Assembly: GCA_905147135.1 (NCBI GenBank)
Contig: LR990041.1
Location: forward strand, 18,227,907 to 18,291,906
Reading direction: 5' to 3'
DNA: 64,000 nucleotides
Source of the DNA: Blastobasis lacticolella
Taxonomy: Eukaryota; Arthropoda; Insecta; Lepidoptera; Blastobasidae
How positions within the stretch are numbered: the stretch's first letter is position 1; the number at the start of each line of letters is the position of its first letter. Shown in pieces: positions 51,986 through 63,074 of the stretch. The translations under genes were made by a program, and so were the position numbers. Below the pieces are notes generated by a model. The model saw only the letters and a list, made by a program, of their open reading frames with translations, did not search any database and had not been told where the DNA came from.

Positions 51986-53290
51986 ATGATAGCTACAAGA
52001 AAAGAATTCGAAGATATGTTGTCCTCTGGTATAGCTAAACGTGGAGATTATCGCGCCTTAAATTCAAGAACGATACCGGATAGGTATCCCATCCGTCACA
52101 TTCATGATTTTTCTTACGAACTGACAGGATGCTCAGTTTATTCTACTATCGATTTAGTCAAAGCCTACAACCAAATTGCTGTCAACTCCGAGGATATACA
52201 GAAAACCGCTATTACTACACCTTTTGGATTGTACGAGTTTGAATATATGACCTTTGGCCTTAGGAATGCGGCGCAAACATTCCAGCGCTTTATGGATGAG
52301 GTTTTACTAGGTCTTAATTTTTGCTACGGATATATAGATGATATTCGGGTGTTTTCTTCGTCAATTGAAGAGCACAAAGAACATTTACGACTACTTTTCG
52401 ATCGCCTCAAGCAGTACGGATTGGTCGTGAACACTAGTAAATGCATACTTGGCCAACCCGAGGTGACCTTTCTTGGATATCGCGTGTCAGCTGCTGGAAC
52501 TAAACCACTTGATGCTAAAGTCCGAGCTATTCAAGAATTTCCCGTGCCAGGGAGTGTCAAGCAGCTACGAAGTTTCCTTGGTATGATAAACTTTTATCGT
52601 CGCTTTATACCGAATGCTGCTCAAATCCAAGCACCTCTAAACGCAATTTTGACTAGCCCCAAAATTAAAGGATCACATCCAGTAATAATGACGCCAGATT
52701 TACAGCAAGCTTTTGACGATTGTAAAAAATCACTATCTACAGCTATACTTCTTGCTCATCCTAATTCAGATGTAGAATTGGCTATTGTAACGGATGCTTC
52801 AGATTCAGCTATTGGAGCTGTACTACAGCAGGGGATGGAAAACGATTGGGAACCGTTAGCCTTTTATTCACACAAACTCAAGCCTTCGCAAAGAAAATAC
52901 AGCCCCTATGATGGAGAGCTTTTGGCTGTCTATGAGGCCATTAAGTACTTTCGCCATATGGTCGAAGCAAGAACTTTCACAATCTTCACCGATCACAAGC
53001 CTCTCACATATGCATTTTCTTTGAGTAAAGAAAAGTGCACTCCACGCCAGTTTAGACACTTAGACTACATTGCTCAATTTACCACAGACCTGCGATACTT
53101 ACCCGGAAAAGAAAATGTCGTAGCTGATGCTCTTTCCCGCATTGAAGAGATAACATTGTCCATCGACTACAAAGAACTTACACGATCTCAGGAACAGGAT
53201 CCAGAGCTGCAAGCCTTAATACGAGATGGTTCGACGCTAAAGTTTAAAAAAAAATACTACTATGGAAAGTCCCTTGCCTGTCTACTGTGA
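51986..53290 (+). pseudogene. Reverse transcriptase-RNase H of Kabuki-like element
   Basis: Residues 20-180 give a gypsy [20 protein letters not shown]56 in [28 protein letters not shown] and YIDD at 116-119. RNase H follows ([42 protein letters not shown]). The finger segment with the usual LVPKKDxxWRPC is absent between GIAK (residue 18) and RGDYR (19), at about 52038-52042. This in-frame deletion of roughly 20 residues removes RT motif 1, so the enzyme is dead although the frame stays open. The frame ends in a stop at 53290; the integrase continues in another frame from about 53262. Confidence 0.9.
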
Positions 53291-54165
53291 TGTATCCATG
53301 CATTCGCCTCGTCCGTATGTAACTTCACAATTCCGGAAGAAAGTCTTCGACATGTTGCATAATCTTCACCATCCCGGAAGTTTTGCTACTGTGCGACTGG
53401 TTACACAGAGATTTGTGTGGCCAGGGATACGCAAAGAGTGTAGAGAGTGGTTTAGGCAATGTTTGACATGCCAAAAATGCAAAGTTTCCCGCCACACTAT
53501 TGCTCCTCTCTCCACCTTCCTAACTCCTTCGTCGAGGTTCTCCCATATCCACCTCGATATAGTAGGGCCGCTTACTTTTTCTTCTGATTTTAGATATTGT
53601 CTTACTGTCATAGATAGATTCACTCGCTGGCCGGAAGCATACCCTATCAAAGACATCACAGCGGAGACCTGCGCTGCCACCTTGGTGTCGTTCTGGATCG
53701 CCAGGTTTGGTTGTCCCATTCGAGTGACGACAGATCGTGGTCGTCAGTTCGAGAGTCAACTGTTCAAGACCCTCACTCAACTGGTTGGTGCACGAAATTT
53801 CCGCACGACCGCCTACCACCCAGCAGCTAACGGCATCGTGGAGCGACTACATCGTCAGCTGAAAGCCGCAATAATATGCCATGATTCTGCGCGAAACTCC
53901 TGGAAAGAAGATCTACATAGTACACCAGGAGAACTCGTCTATGGCGAAACTATTCGTTTGCCTGGAGAACTTCTTTCCCCCCTCTTTGATTTCACGACTG
54001 CTGGCATTACTGAATACGTCGCCATTTTATATTCCCCATGATCTTTTCAAATCTTCTCACGTTTTTCTACGTAAAGACCGTGTTCGAAAATCCTTGAAGA
54101 CAGCCAAAATTCTTTACCATAAATGTACGAGGAACGAAGACCAACGTATCTATCGACAGACATAA
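53262..54165 (+). pseudogene. Integrase of Kabuki-like element
   Basis: Beginning [16 protein letters not shown], it has the HHCC finger (H33, H37, C67, C70) and the D99-D158-E194 triad with 35 residues between the last two. After [14 protein letters not shown] the expected LVLLGIR-like stretch is missing, so [16 protein letters not shown] follows a deletion. The C-terminal module (HVFLRKDRVRKSL) is in another frame from about 54055, and TKTNVSIDRHKP near 54130-54170 in yet another. These frameshifts and deletions rule out activity. Integrase normally inserts the cDNA. Confidence 0.88.
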
Positions 54166-54299
54166 GCCCGTTACATGATGAATGAAACGTCGAAGGCCAC
54201 AAGATGAAATTACAACACAAAGAGAAGAAGTCAGAACACGAAGCGGCCGAAAAGTTACTTTTCCAGATTTTTATCGACCGTAGTTATTTAGTGTATTTC

Positions 54300-55030
54300 C
54301 CTACAAGGACTTTTTTTTATCGTTTGTTCCAACTTATTAGGACTTCTTGCTTTATAAAATAAATATGTATTTGTCTTTGCTTCAAATCTAGGTGAACAAA
54401 ATGCCTCACAAGACAAACAAAAATCGGACGTGGTGCCGCGCCACATTAATTAGACAGAATATAGTTGGCGAAAAAGGGGGGAGAGGGGAGGGGGACTAAA
54501 AATCAACCTCCTCAGTTTGGCTGCGCCGACACCGAATAGAAGACTGCCTTCTGGGATACTCTCGAAGAAACGCTGCAACGCGGTGTATGCTATCTTTTGA
54601 ACAGATCGTGGTTGGTGTGGATCTCATGACATGGTTCAGACGAAACCCAAGACCCCCTTTTGAGAGGACAAGTAAACCAGGATTAACTGAAAACCAATAG
54701 TAATTATGTTTACGAAAATAAGCTATTATAGAAGATCAAAGACCAATGTTTTGATATACATGATGCATATTTCTCAGTAAGTATATATTTCTTCATAATA
54801 GACCTTTTTCAAAAGTAGGGCAAGTATCCGGGTTTTACCCTACGTCACTTAAAAAATATTTACGTATGTACGTACGCACTGGGGATCGAACACGTTATGC
54901 TTACGAGCCCATCCCCCTAGCCACTATAGTAGTACCGGCTATCCATGGAAAACTTTTGCAATCGAGCTATTCTATGCCAGTCATTAATAACAGACTATTA
55001 CAAACTACTTTTACTTTATTAGACCCTCAT
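54300..55030. other. Residual DNA-transposon sequence and unassigned DNA
   Basis: 54300-54842 is the right part of the TIR element with a purine-rich run (54475-54500). No transposase motif was recognised. 54843-55030 is unassigned. Confidence 0.4.
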
Positions 55031-55045
55031 AGTTAGAACTCATTA

Positions 55046-55327
55046 CTCTCGCGGATAAGATCGAATAAGCTCGCCTTCTCTGGTTTGGTCACGTGTTGCT
55101 TAAGCCCTAGGGGTACGTGGGAAATATATGCCTAAACCTTACGGAATCAGGAAAAAGGTCCTAAGAAGCGACGAATGATGATGTAAACCAGCGGATGCAA
55201 GAGCCAGTGGTTTACTACGTGAGGATGCCCAAGACCGGGCGAAATGGAGGAGAATGGGTCGGAAATCGGAGCCTGGCAGAAGCCGGGACTGCACACTCCT
55301 ATGATGATGATGATGATGATGATGAAA
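55046..55327 (+). pseudogene. RTE-like LINE 3' end with 12-bp TSD
   Basis: Flanked by TAGAACTCATTA at 55034-55045 and 55328-55339. The insert encodes remnants of LRWFGHVLxKP (TTCTCTGGTTTGGTCACGTG) and DRAKWRRMGR (GACCGGGCGAAATGGAGGAG) and ends in (GAT)8. Perfect duplication but a decayed frame. Confidence 0.9.
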
Positions 55328-55339
55328 TAGAACTCATTA

Positions 55340-57190
55340 AACCACTCTATTTACAACTACTACACAGAGTGTACAAATATGAGAGTAGAAAAAGTAGAAA
55401 AGTGTTTTAATGGACTAGTTTGTCCAATCAGAATCTGACTGAATAGGAAACTAGACTAGGCAGCGGTATAATTATAGAAGAATATCTCATTGTTACAAAA
55501 GATTTCTAGTCAGTCAGTACGTCACAGTACCTACTAAATTAGACGAAATCCGTGTGATCGCTCATGCGGGTTGTGCGAATTATACCGAATTCAACGTGGT
55601 GCGGTGAGAGAAACCTTATGTCTCCGAAATGAATTTACCTCCGTACTTCACAATAGGATCCTATTTTATAACTATACAATAAAGGGTTATAATAGGTAAA
55701 TGAACATAACCAATGCTGCTGGGTATAGACAGAAATCTCAACAAAGGCCGGTCCGGGACCGTCCGCATCCACCTGATATTTCCGACCTTTTGCAAGTTGT
55801 TAGATTGTATTATTAAAATTTGTATTTGAATTATGTGTTTAAACGCATAACGATCTAGGTCTTTTTTTATTCTTCTCAGTGACAAACGAACAGACAACAC
55901 TCGTACAAACTCGACACAATCGCTCATAACATCTACAATTCATACATTTAAGTTGCTGGTAACAAAAATGCAGAACAGCAGGTGCGCTGTCACTGTGAGG
56001 ACTACGATGAAATTCCTCATGCCTGTAATTTCGCTGGCTGCTTTATCCTTCAAACCGGGACACAACAATGCAAGCATTGATGCTTGGTGGCAAAAATAGA
56101 TAAGGCGGTGGTACTCACCCAGGCGGACTCCTCAGGCTTGACAGAGTCCGTCCACCTGATAAAAGGTTCTCAACTGGGGACCCGGAACTGATTGAACAGT
56201 TTACCTCTCGATAGTAGTTTGTATTATTTACATAAAACTGATCATAATATTAGAGCCCACAAATCACACGCCTCCACTTTATAGTGGCGGTAAAACTTAT
56301 TTTTGTCTACCGTTTAACATTGTACTAATATTTTGGACAAAGAACGTAGATAGAGCATCGACCTATAGAGAATATACACTGTCACTCTGTCACAACTGTG
56401 GCTGTTCTTTTTGAGGCGGAGAACCGTAAATCGAAATAAAACAAAGAAAAAAGTATTTAGTATCAGTAGAAACTAGCTTTATTGCAAAGCTCAAACAATA
56501 AGTATATATATAATAATTCAAACAAAAGTAAGCTTCATTGTCGAACAAAATTTTGTATGAGGAAAGAAATAAACATCAACGAATAATTTCACGTTGTGAT
56601 CATGTGATCGTTCAAATTATGTGATCTAACTCCAATACATTATTTTATTTGAAGATATGTCAATTCACTTTTCTACACCGGTAAACCAGAGACGATCGAA
56701 CACAATTGTCGGTGAGTTATTAGCGAAATACGGCTGCAATTGTTACGAAAAGTGTATGAAAATAAGATATCCAGATTGGGCTATCTACGCGTCAGTCAAG
56801 GCAGCCATATTGCCAAAACTGTATTCAAACATAAATGCCTTAAAATGACACTAAATACTTGTCTTTGTTTTATTTAAATTTAAAGTTTTTCTCCTCTAAA
56901 AAACAATATAATAAACGTATTTTATGTGCTAATAAAAACCAAAGTATAAAAGCTAGACAAATGAAACTATGTATTTTTAATGAGTATGCTACGCCACAAC
57001 GTTATCTAGATAGACCGAATAATTAGGGACTGAAAATTTTACGAAACGCTTCGATAAAAGCTACTAATAAGGCCCTACTTTTTACTCGGCTCGGCGGGAG
57101 CCTTTTGCCCTCAGATATTATAATCAATATAATAATATACAGACTTGGCACCTTTCTTTGTGGTGGTTAAGGGGTAAAAGTTGCAGATTG
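55340..57190. other. No feature recognised
   Basis: Unassigned DNA. Small open frames at 55661-55927 and 56657-56848 show no domain or splice context. Confidence 0.4.
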
Positions 57191-57194
57191 CTTA

Positions 57195-57345
57195 ATTTTC
57201 TTGTTGTTTTTGGCGGTTCGAAGGGACTTTGGATTCCTGTTTGTGTTATATCGGCTGTACAACGGAGAATATTCTGAGGAACTTTTGTATCTGCTACCCA
57301 CAGCACTGTTCCGCCATCGCACCACCCGCCGCGGAATGGGTGATC
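57195..57345 (+). pseudogene. LINE-Z RT C-terminal fragment
   Basis: RRDFGFLFVLYRLYNGEYSE and FRHRTTRRGMG are encoded on the plus strand, matching 3694-3830 with more changes. Confidence 0.75.
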
Positions 57346-57509
57346 ATCCACATTACGTAGACTTATAATGTTGTTGGTGTCTATACAACTTTTCAAACTA
57401 TTCGAATATACCTACTAGTCGATTGTGATCCTTAAAGTTGTAGCCGGCCCGCTTGCCTGTTTTGCTACCGTAATACAAAATACATGTTAGCAAATCCTAT
57501 TCCGTATCT

Positions 57510-57945
57510 TTTTTTATTTCGTTCTATGTTATACGGCTGACAAACAGGCAAACTAGCCACCTGATAGAAAGTGGTCACCGCCACCTATGGACATCAGCAA
57601 CACCGATGGAGTTAAAAATACGTTGCCCACCTCTGAAGAGACAGCTGTTATACCTCGTGAACGATCCCATGTCATAGTTACCCCTGCGCCGACCGCACAA
57701 TTTGCCAGAATACTCCCGGGCTATTACTGGGATTATAAAAAGGGGAAATTAAAATCCTTGTTTTAAATAAGTACTAACACATACTGTTTTAAGAATTACT
57801 AACAATATATGGACACAGATTTACTTATGTAAATCTGTGTATTTTTAGCCTGAAATAAACTGATTATTAATATTATTATAGTCCAAAGAGAACACTGTGG
57901 TTGAGATTGAGAGCTCATTCCACATCCGAATCGTACCTAAATTTC
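57510..57945 (-). mobile_element. LINE-Z 3' end, interrupted
   Basis: 57510-57678 and 57878-57945 join to give the normal LINE-Z order (GATCCCATGTCATAGT then CCAAAGAGAACACTGTGG). The gap is the insert at 57679-57877. Confidence 0.8.
57679..57877 (+). mobile_element. 199-bp retroposon inserted in LINE-Z, TSD ATAGT
   Basis: ATAGT occurs at 57674-57678 and 57878-57882; uninterrupted copies have it once. The insert ends GCCTGAAATAAACTGATTA and ATTATT repeats, a retroposon tail. Family not identified. Confidence 0.75.
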
Positions 57946-58165
57946 ATCCTCTGTGTAAAAAGGTTTCGAAATAAATATGGACTCGACACGAACAGATATT
58001 GTATTATCCTATGCAATAAATCCCGGCTAAGTGGCTACCGGTTAATCTGCCGAGGATCCGCTCTTCTACCAGAACAGCGTCTTCAGATTCACTTATTTAA
58101 AAAGTAGCGTTTTGGCGGTTACGAGCGGCGACAGAAATTGTTCCCGCACAACCTAGGCCTCGAAT

Positions 58166-58290
58166 CCGATAATTTACTAATGGCTCGATCTAATTGTAAT
58201 TGTAGCAGAATACCAAAAACGTGTCAAACTACCATTAAGCTGCGATTGCGATCCAATTACAATTCAATCAAGCCATTAGTAAATTAGCGG
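58166..58290. mobile_element. 125-bp MITE, TIR CCGMTAATTTACTAATGGC
   Basis: The left end CCGATAATTTACTAATGGCT and the right end (reverse) CCGCTAATTTACTAATGGCT match over 30 or more bases. Almost the whole element is TIR. No clear duplication. A diverged relative is at 25228-25318. Confidence 0.8.
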
Positions 58291-58548
58291 ACTTAAAGCC
58301 CTGTTGCGGAAAGGCCAGTCCGTCTATCAGCAGAGTGACCGCATACAAATGAGGTTGGCTTGGACCCAAGTAGTGGTGGCCTTTTTACTTTCTCCCCGTT
58401 GGTCATATCCTTTCGGATTATATCTAATGCTAGCCGTTCGCAGCGGCTTTCACCAGCGCGCATTTTGGATTTCTGTAAACAATAAACTTTCCCGCGGGAA
58501 CTTATTATTTTCACGGGATAAAAAGTAGCTTATGTGACACAGTGATAA
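58291..58548. other. No feature recognised
   Basis: Short stretch between two putative elements. Confidence 0.4.
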
Positions 58549-61317
58549 GGGTAAGGCCGACTATAATTGTACCATAACACAACCGATACTGTAACACACC
58601 CTAGTCAAGGTAACACAACCGACAATAAGTAACACAACTGAACATAATAAGGTATGGTTTCACCAATGTCATGTTGTGGCTAAATACTCCAGCGACACCT
58701 GATATTATTGATTTTTCATTTAAATGCGGATAAGAAACAATCTTCTGTACTAAGCTTTAGGTAACACATCCGAAATTATTCTGTTGTGTTACTATCACAG
58801 TAACACAACCGAAGATATTTTCGATTGTGTTACCTATGTCACGCGGCAACATAACATAGAAAATACGTTTTTAAATAGTCCTAACACAAGTTCTTACAGT
58901 TAACCGCTAGATATAACTGCATAAAGGTAAAAACCACAAAGAGACTAAAAAATATCTGCTGACCTTACCAAAAAGCTTCATTAAATGAGCAGTTTTCCAA
59001 TAGGTATCTAAAGCATTCTTAACCACTCACTAGATGGCGCCCCGACAATTTTGGTAATTGATAATCGCTTGAAATAGGTTCTTAGCAAACAGGATATAAA
59101 CACTGGGTACGTTGTATTGGATAATATTGTATTTGTCGATAGTTTTCAACCATTTTAAAGGTTGTAATAATAATGGAACATAGTGCCAACTTCTATAAAT
59201 ATTTCTTTTTACACTTCGTTCAACCTTTAACAGTTATGTTTATATTAATAAACATTTTATTTTTAAGTTTAGTATTAGTTGGCTGCATGAAATCACTGCC
59301 ACCATCATACAGATTATAAAAAGATTACCAAAACTGTAGGAGCGCCATCTATTGATGCTTTTTGAAACCAACTATCAATACCTACTGGAAAACTCCTCAT
59401 TAAACAATTTAATATTTTACACTCTGACCAACGGTCAACAAAACTATGAATTATGCGGCAAAATGGCGGAGACGTGACAGCAACATACAAAAAAAACCCC
59501 AAAAGTTAACCTTACAACATAAAACATGTTGGCAGCCTACAAATTAAATATACTACGAAATGTTGGTAACGTTATGATCGGTAACACAACCGACAGAAAT
59601 GTGGAGACATCTAATTTTTATTAAATATATAAAAGAAATAAGTTTAATAAAAAAATACATTATCTTTTTAATTATTTTACAATTCTGAGTGGTTTTAATA
59701 TATTCAAAATTTTGTAAACTAGATATATTTCAGTATAATGATAAAATCCTAAGCTAATGCCCATTAGAGACAAGTGAGTTTAGTATGAAGCAAAATTTTA
59801 CTGTGTTCGAAAGACACTCTATACCATAGAAAAATAAGTAGTTATAAAAGCTAAATAATGGGCTACTTTCTTCCAAAAGGCGCGAACGCTCCGTCAGTCT
59901 CTTGCGGAATTCAACGGAGTGCGCATCAAAAAAAGCTGTGCCTCAAGTGTTAAAAATATGCCATCTAGCGCAATAGTTAGCATCTTGCAAAGCAAGAAGC
60001 TAACAGACTTCTTAAACAAAAGGAGTGATTTTATTTCACCGTTAAGTCTAAAAACCTTGTATTTATCAATGTTTTAGGAGAAATATTCACCCGCGCTCAA
60101 GTACACCTTGCGCCCATTCTAGTGCTGTGCACATGAACCGACCTTATCGATAAATTATTTTGTTTATCGATATAATATATTTGTAGTATAGTAGAATTGA
60201 CATCAAAAAAGGAGAAGATTCTTATTTCGATCGAATGTTCTTTTATTGTAGGTACGTGTATTCCTTGAAATTTTCGTCAATTGCGGACTGATTTTAATAT
60301 TCGTTTTTAGTAGGGGTTAGTAGGGGCACAGCAGGGTATTGTAAGGCTATGGTAGGGGCACGGGTGGGGTAGAGGTGGGATGCAGTTACCTTAACACTAA
60401 AATAAAATAAATACCTAACACACAAACAAAACACAAATACAAATTTACACAGCGCCATCTAGCCCTAAACTGAGCATAGCTTGTATTATGGGTGCTAGAT
60501 AATTGATATATCACCTATACACTTTTTTTTAAATACATACTTATTAAACATAGAACAACCAGACCCGTTACAGGAATCAAAATTCATCATTTCAATTTCT
60601 GCCCGGCCGGGAAACGAACCCGCAACATCTTGTATGGCAAACTAGCATGTTAACACCTGAACCACTCAGGACGTCACACACTATCGTACTTCTTACATAA
60701 CTCTGCCGTACTCCTGCCATACCCCTACGGTAAATCTACCGTACCCCTACTCTCTGTATCTCCTCTCTACGCGTCCTTCAACCCCGCCTCACCCCCCTCA
60801 GTATAATAACATTTTCAATTCATTATTTGAAATATATAAATACCATAATAATAGTTAGAACTATATCGAAATATTAATATCGATAATAATTCGATTTTGT
60901 CAATCCCTAGCGTAAATGTAAATTCAGAGAGGATTTACAGCACACACGCAACGCAATGTGTGTATGTGGTAGTGACCGATGGACTAATCACAGCGCTCCG
61001 TTTGACTTTACGTGTGCTTGCGTAAGCCTGTGCATATTAAGTTGCATGAGTAGTGGTAAAAATAGTGGGGTCGCGAACGGTGGCACCGGTTTCGGTACTA
61101 ATGGCGAAGATGCCATTTCTATCGAGTTCTGTGCTCTATAATATATTTAAATGGCGCTGAAATGTTATTTGATCGCATTAGTTTTGTTGAGATATTTGTA
61201 TAGACTGGTTCAGAACCTAATTTTGAATCCTATATTAAGTTATATAAGTTATGTTATCAGCTGAAGTTAGGAGACAAAATATTTTTATAAAAAGTACATA
61301 CATTTTCGGCCTTACCC
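58549..61317. mobile_element. Possible 2.8-kb DNA transposon, TIR GGGTAAGGCCGA
   Basis: GGGTAAGGCCGA at 58549-58560 is inverted at 61306-61317, each bordered by ATAA (58545-58548 and 61318-61321), a possible 4-bp duplication. The left 1 kb carries at least eight TAACACAACCGA-like words in both orientations (58570-58620, 58765-58840, 59580-59593). No transposase was recognised and the right side lacks these words, so a coincidence of short TIRs cannot be excluded. SINE-2 sits inside. Confidence 0.35.
60440..60673 (-). mobile_element. SINE-2, nearly full-length
   Basis: CACAGCGCCATCTAGCCC, TTCTGCCCGGCCGGGAAACG, the B-box complement GAAACGAACCC and head TGAACCACTCAGGACGTC. The surrounding G-rich (60310-60380) and C-rich (60700-60800) stretches belong to another repeat. 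Confidence 0.85.
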
Positions 61318-61597
61318 ATAATGAGGAATTATATTAGTAAAAGAATTTTATTTAAATCGATCCATTAGTTTTTGCAAACATTTCAACAAAAAGACAAATC
61401 TTTTCTCTTCATAATATTAGCATAGATTAGATTCATACGCGTTTAATATTTGATTATTACTCCCACCTTCCTGAGCTGTAGGTACATCTAACACACGTAC
61501 CTCTCCGACCCATAATTTAATTTACAAAGGCAGCCCCACATGTTTCACTGATTAATTACAAAGAAAACTTTAGAGTGCGATGTAAAATGATTAAAAC

Positions 61598-61603
61598 TTT
61601 ATT
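61598..61603 (-). terminator. Poly(A) signal AATAAA of the minus-strand exon
   Basis: AATAAA on the minus strand (TTTATT on plus), 73 bases downstream of the stop at 61677-61679. This is compatible with a short 3' UTR. Confidence 0.55.
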
Positions 61604-61676
61604 ACGAACGATATTAAATTAAATATACCAAGTTTCACGTAATGAGGTTACAGTTACGGCGTTCTGGAGTCGGTTG

Positions 61677-61775
61677 TTATTCAAGTGCGGTTTCGTCAAC
61701 GAGGTCCACAAGCCCCGAAAGCACGGTGGAGTTCGGAGGCAGCCATTCGCAGCTCGTGTGCTCTGACGAACATAC
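61677..61775 (-). CDS. Candidate 3'-terminal exon of a host gene
   Basis: On the minus strand a splice acceptor (TTTAATATTCCAG, ending at 61776) is followed in phase 0 by 32 codons and TAA. The peptide begins VCSSEHTSCEWLPPN and ends GLVDLVDETALE: Cys-containing, acidic at the end and unlike any LINE or transposase. Local base use is GC-richer than its surroundings, as in coding exons. An AATAAA follows 73 bases after the stop. The preceding exon should lie at higher coordinates, beyond the RTE remnant or outside the window; none was found here. Gene identity unknown; I could not match the peptide to a family. The pyrimidine tract is weak, so a chance ORF remains possible. Confidence 0.5.
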   Translation of the reverse strand, partial: VCSSEHTSCEWLPPNSTVLSGLVDLVDETALE

Positions 61776-61879
61776 CTGGAATATTAAATAACCTTGCATT
61801 AACGTCGACTATGGAACACAAATCAGAATACGTAAAAGTAAATTTCTTTTAGAAATAAGTAGTAGGATACCTGTTGTGT

Positions 61880-62010
61880 TAGTTATATAGATAGATAGAT
61901 AAATTCTTTATTGCTTACACAAGGATCATTACATTAAAAAGTTCCGACAAAAACCATAACTAGATGTGGGCAAAGGCAGCCTTATCGCTGCAAGCGATCT
62001 CTACCAGGCA
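61880..62010 (-). mobile_element. LINE-J 3' end with (GATA)n
   Basis: AGATAGATAGATA precedes AATTCTTTATTGCTTACACA. AAGGCAGCCTTATCGCTGCA and CGATCTCTACCAGGCAACC follow. In reverse this ends in a poly(A) signal and a (TATC)n tail. Confidence 0.7.
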
Positions 62011-62019
62011 ACCTTTGTT

Positions 62020-62650
62020 ATGTCTATGTTATCACTCTTTATTTCTTTATTATGTGCAACAAAAAGTTAAATAAATAAATAAATCCTTAAACTATATAAT
62101 ATTAATGATAACAATTTGTCAAACCCCTGACAATGTCGACGAATATATCTACGTCGAAATTAAATTCTAAAATACCTGTATTTTCAAACTTTTTCGGCCA
62201 CTCCTTTGTTTTTTCTTCATACTACTGATAGGTATGAATGTAACTTTAGTGAATTGGACAAAAAGGAACGTGGCGAAAAGGAACCGCCATTGTTGTGATT
62301 TCACAATCCGTCCGGAAAAAGACTTAGCGCCGGCCTTAACGGAATTATGGTTCTTGTCAAATTTGTCTCATAAACTCTTTGTTAACAATATTTGTTGGAC
62401 ATACACTATATCTACACACAACTAGGATAACTAGGACTTACTATAAGTCCATGACATTGCCTTTGCATTGCATTTTAATGTCACACTAACCAATCAAACA
62501 CTCTTTGTGATGGTTTTAACACGGTTAAGTAATTCGCATTTCTAGGATTTTAGATATAGGTAAGTAAAAAACCTGACAACGTTGCGATAGTATTTCTATT
62601 TCGCCATAGTCACGTAGAAAGGCAAAATAAATGAAACTCCTCATACACAC
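62020..62650. other. No feature recognised
   Basis: Unassigned DNA; would be intronic if the exon at 61677-61775 is real. Confidence 0.35.
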
Positions 62651-62654
62651 ATAC

Positions 62655-63072
62655 GTACCGTCACGCCTTTTTCCCGTAGGGGTGGCAGAGATCACATTGT
62701 TCCACTTGCTACGGTCCTGACAAATCTCTCTCGCTTCTTCCACATACATCAACCTTTTATGCTCGTCTGTTTAGGAAACTCTTGACTTGATCTTATTTGA
62801 TCGGGCTTCTCCTTCCAATGCTTCCATTCACTGCTGCCACATACTTATCTTCGTCAATAATCTTCTCTCATTCATCATATCTACATGACCGAACCTACTT
62901 AGCATTTATTTCTCTATCCTAGTCACTACGTATTCTTTCACTCCAGTACGTTCCCTTATTTACACTATTTCGTTTTTTATCTTTTATTGACACTGCTTCC
63001 ATAATTCTTAACGCTCTCATTTCTACAGCATTTATCCTACTTTCATGCTTCTTCTGCCATACCCAACTTTGA
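62655..63072 (-). pseudogene. RTE-like LINE C-terminal remnant
   Basis: The minus strand reads WQKKHESRINAVEMRALRIM, then (in other frames) the membrane-distal repeats and finally YVEEAREICQDRSKWNNVIS ATPTGKRRD. This is the usual C-terminal order of a lepidopteran endonuclease-RT. The expected RWFGH segment is altered, and there are several stops and frameshifts. Confidence 0.8.
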
Positions 63073-63074
63073 GC

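Larger units (their letters stand above)
49813..54842. mobile_element. TIR-bounded element containing a gypsy retrotransposon
   Basis: TAGGGTAAAAGCCGGATACT (49813-49832) is the inverted match of AGTATCCGGGTTTTACCCTA (54823-54842), one to two mismatches. TA in both termini fits a Tc1/mariner/pogo-type duplication. Related words (GGGCAAGTATCC, GGATAGTCGCCCC, GGATAGTTGTCCC) recur at 50155-50235, as subterminal repeats would. The parts 49813-50250 and about 54300-54842 are the probable original element; the gypsy element appears to have split it. Confidence 0.6.

Noticed and set aside
54390..54480. Transposase start (MPHKTNKN...) in the TIR element
   Set aside because: The frame stops after about 30 residues and has no DNA-binding or DDE motif.
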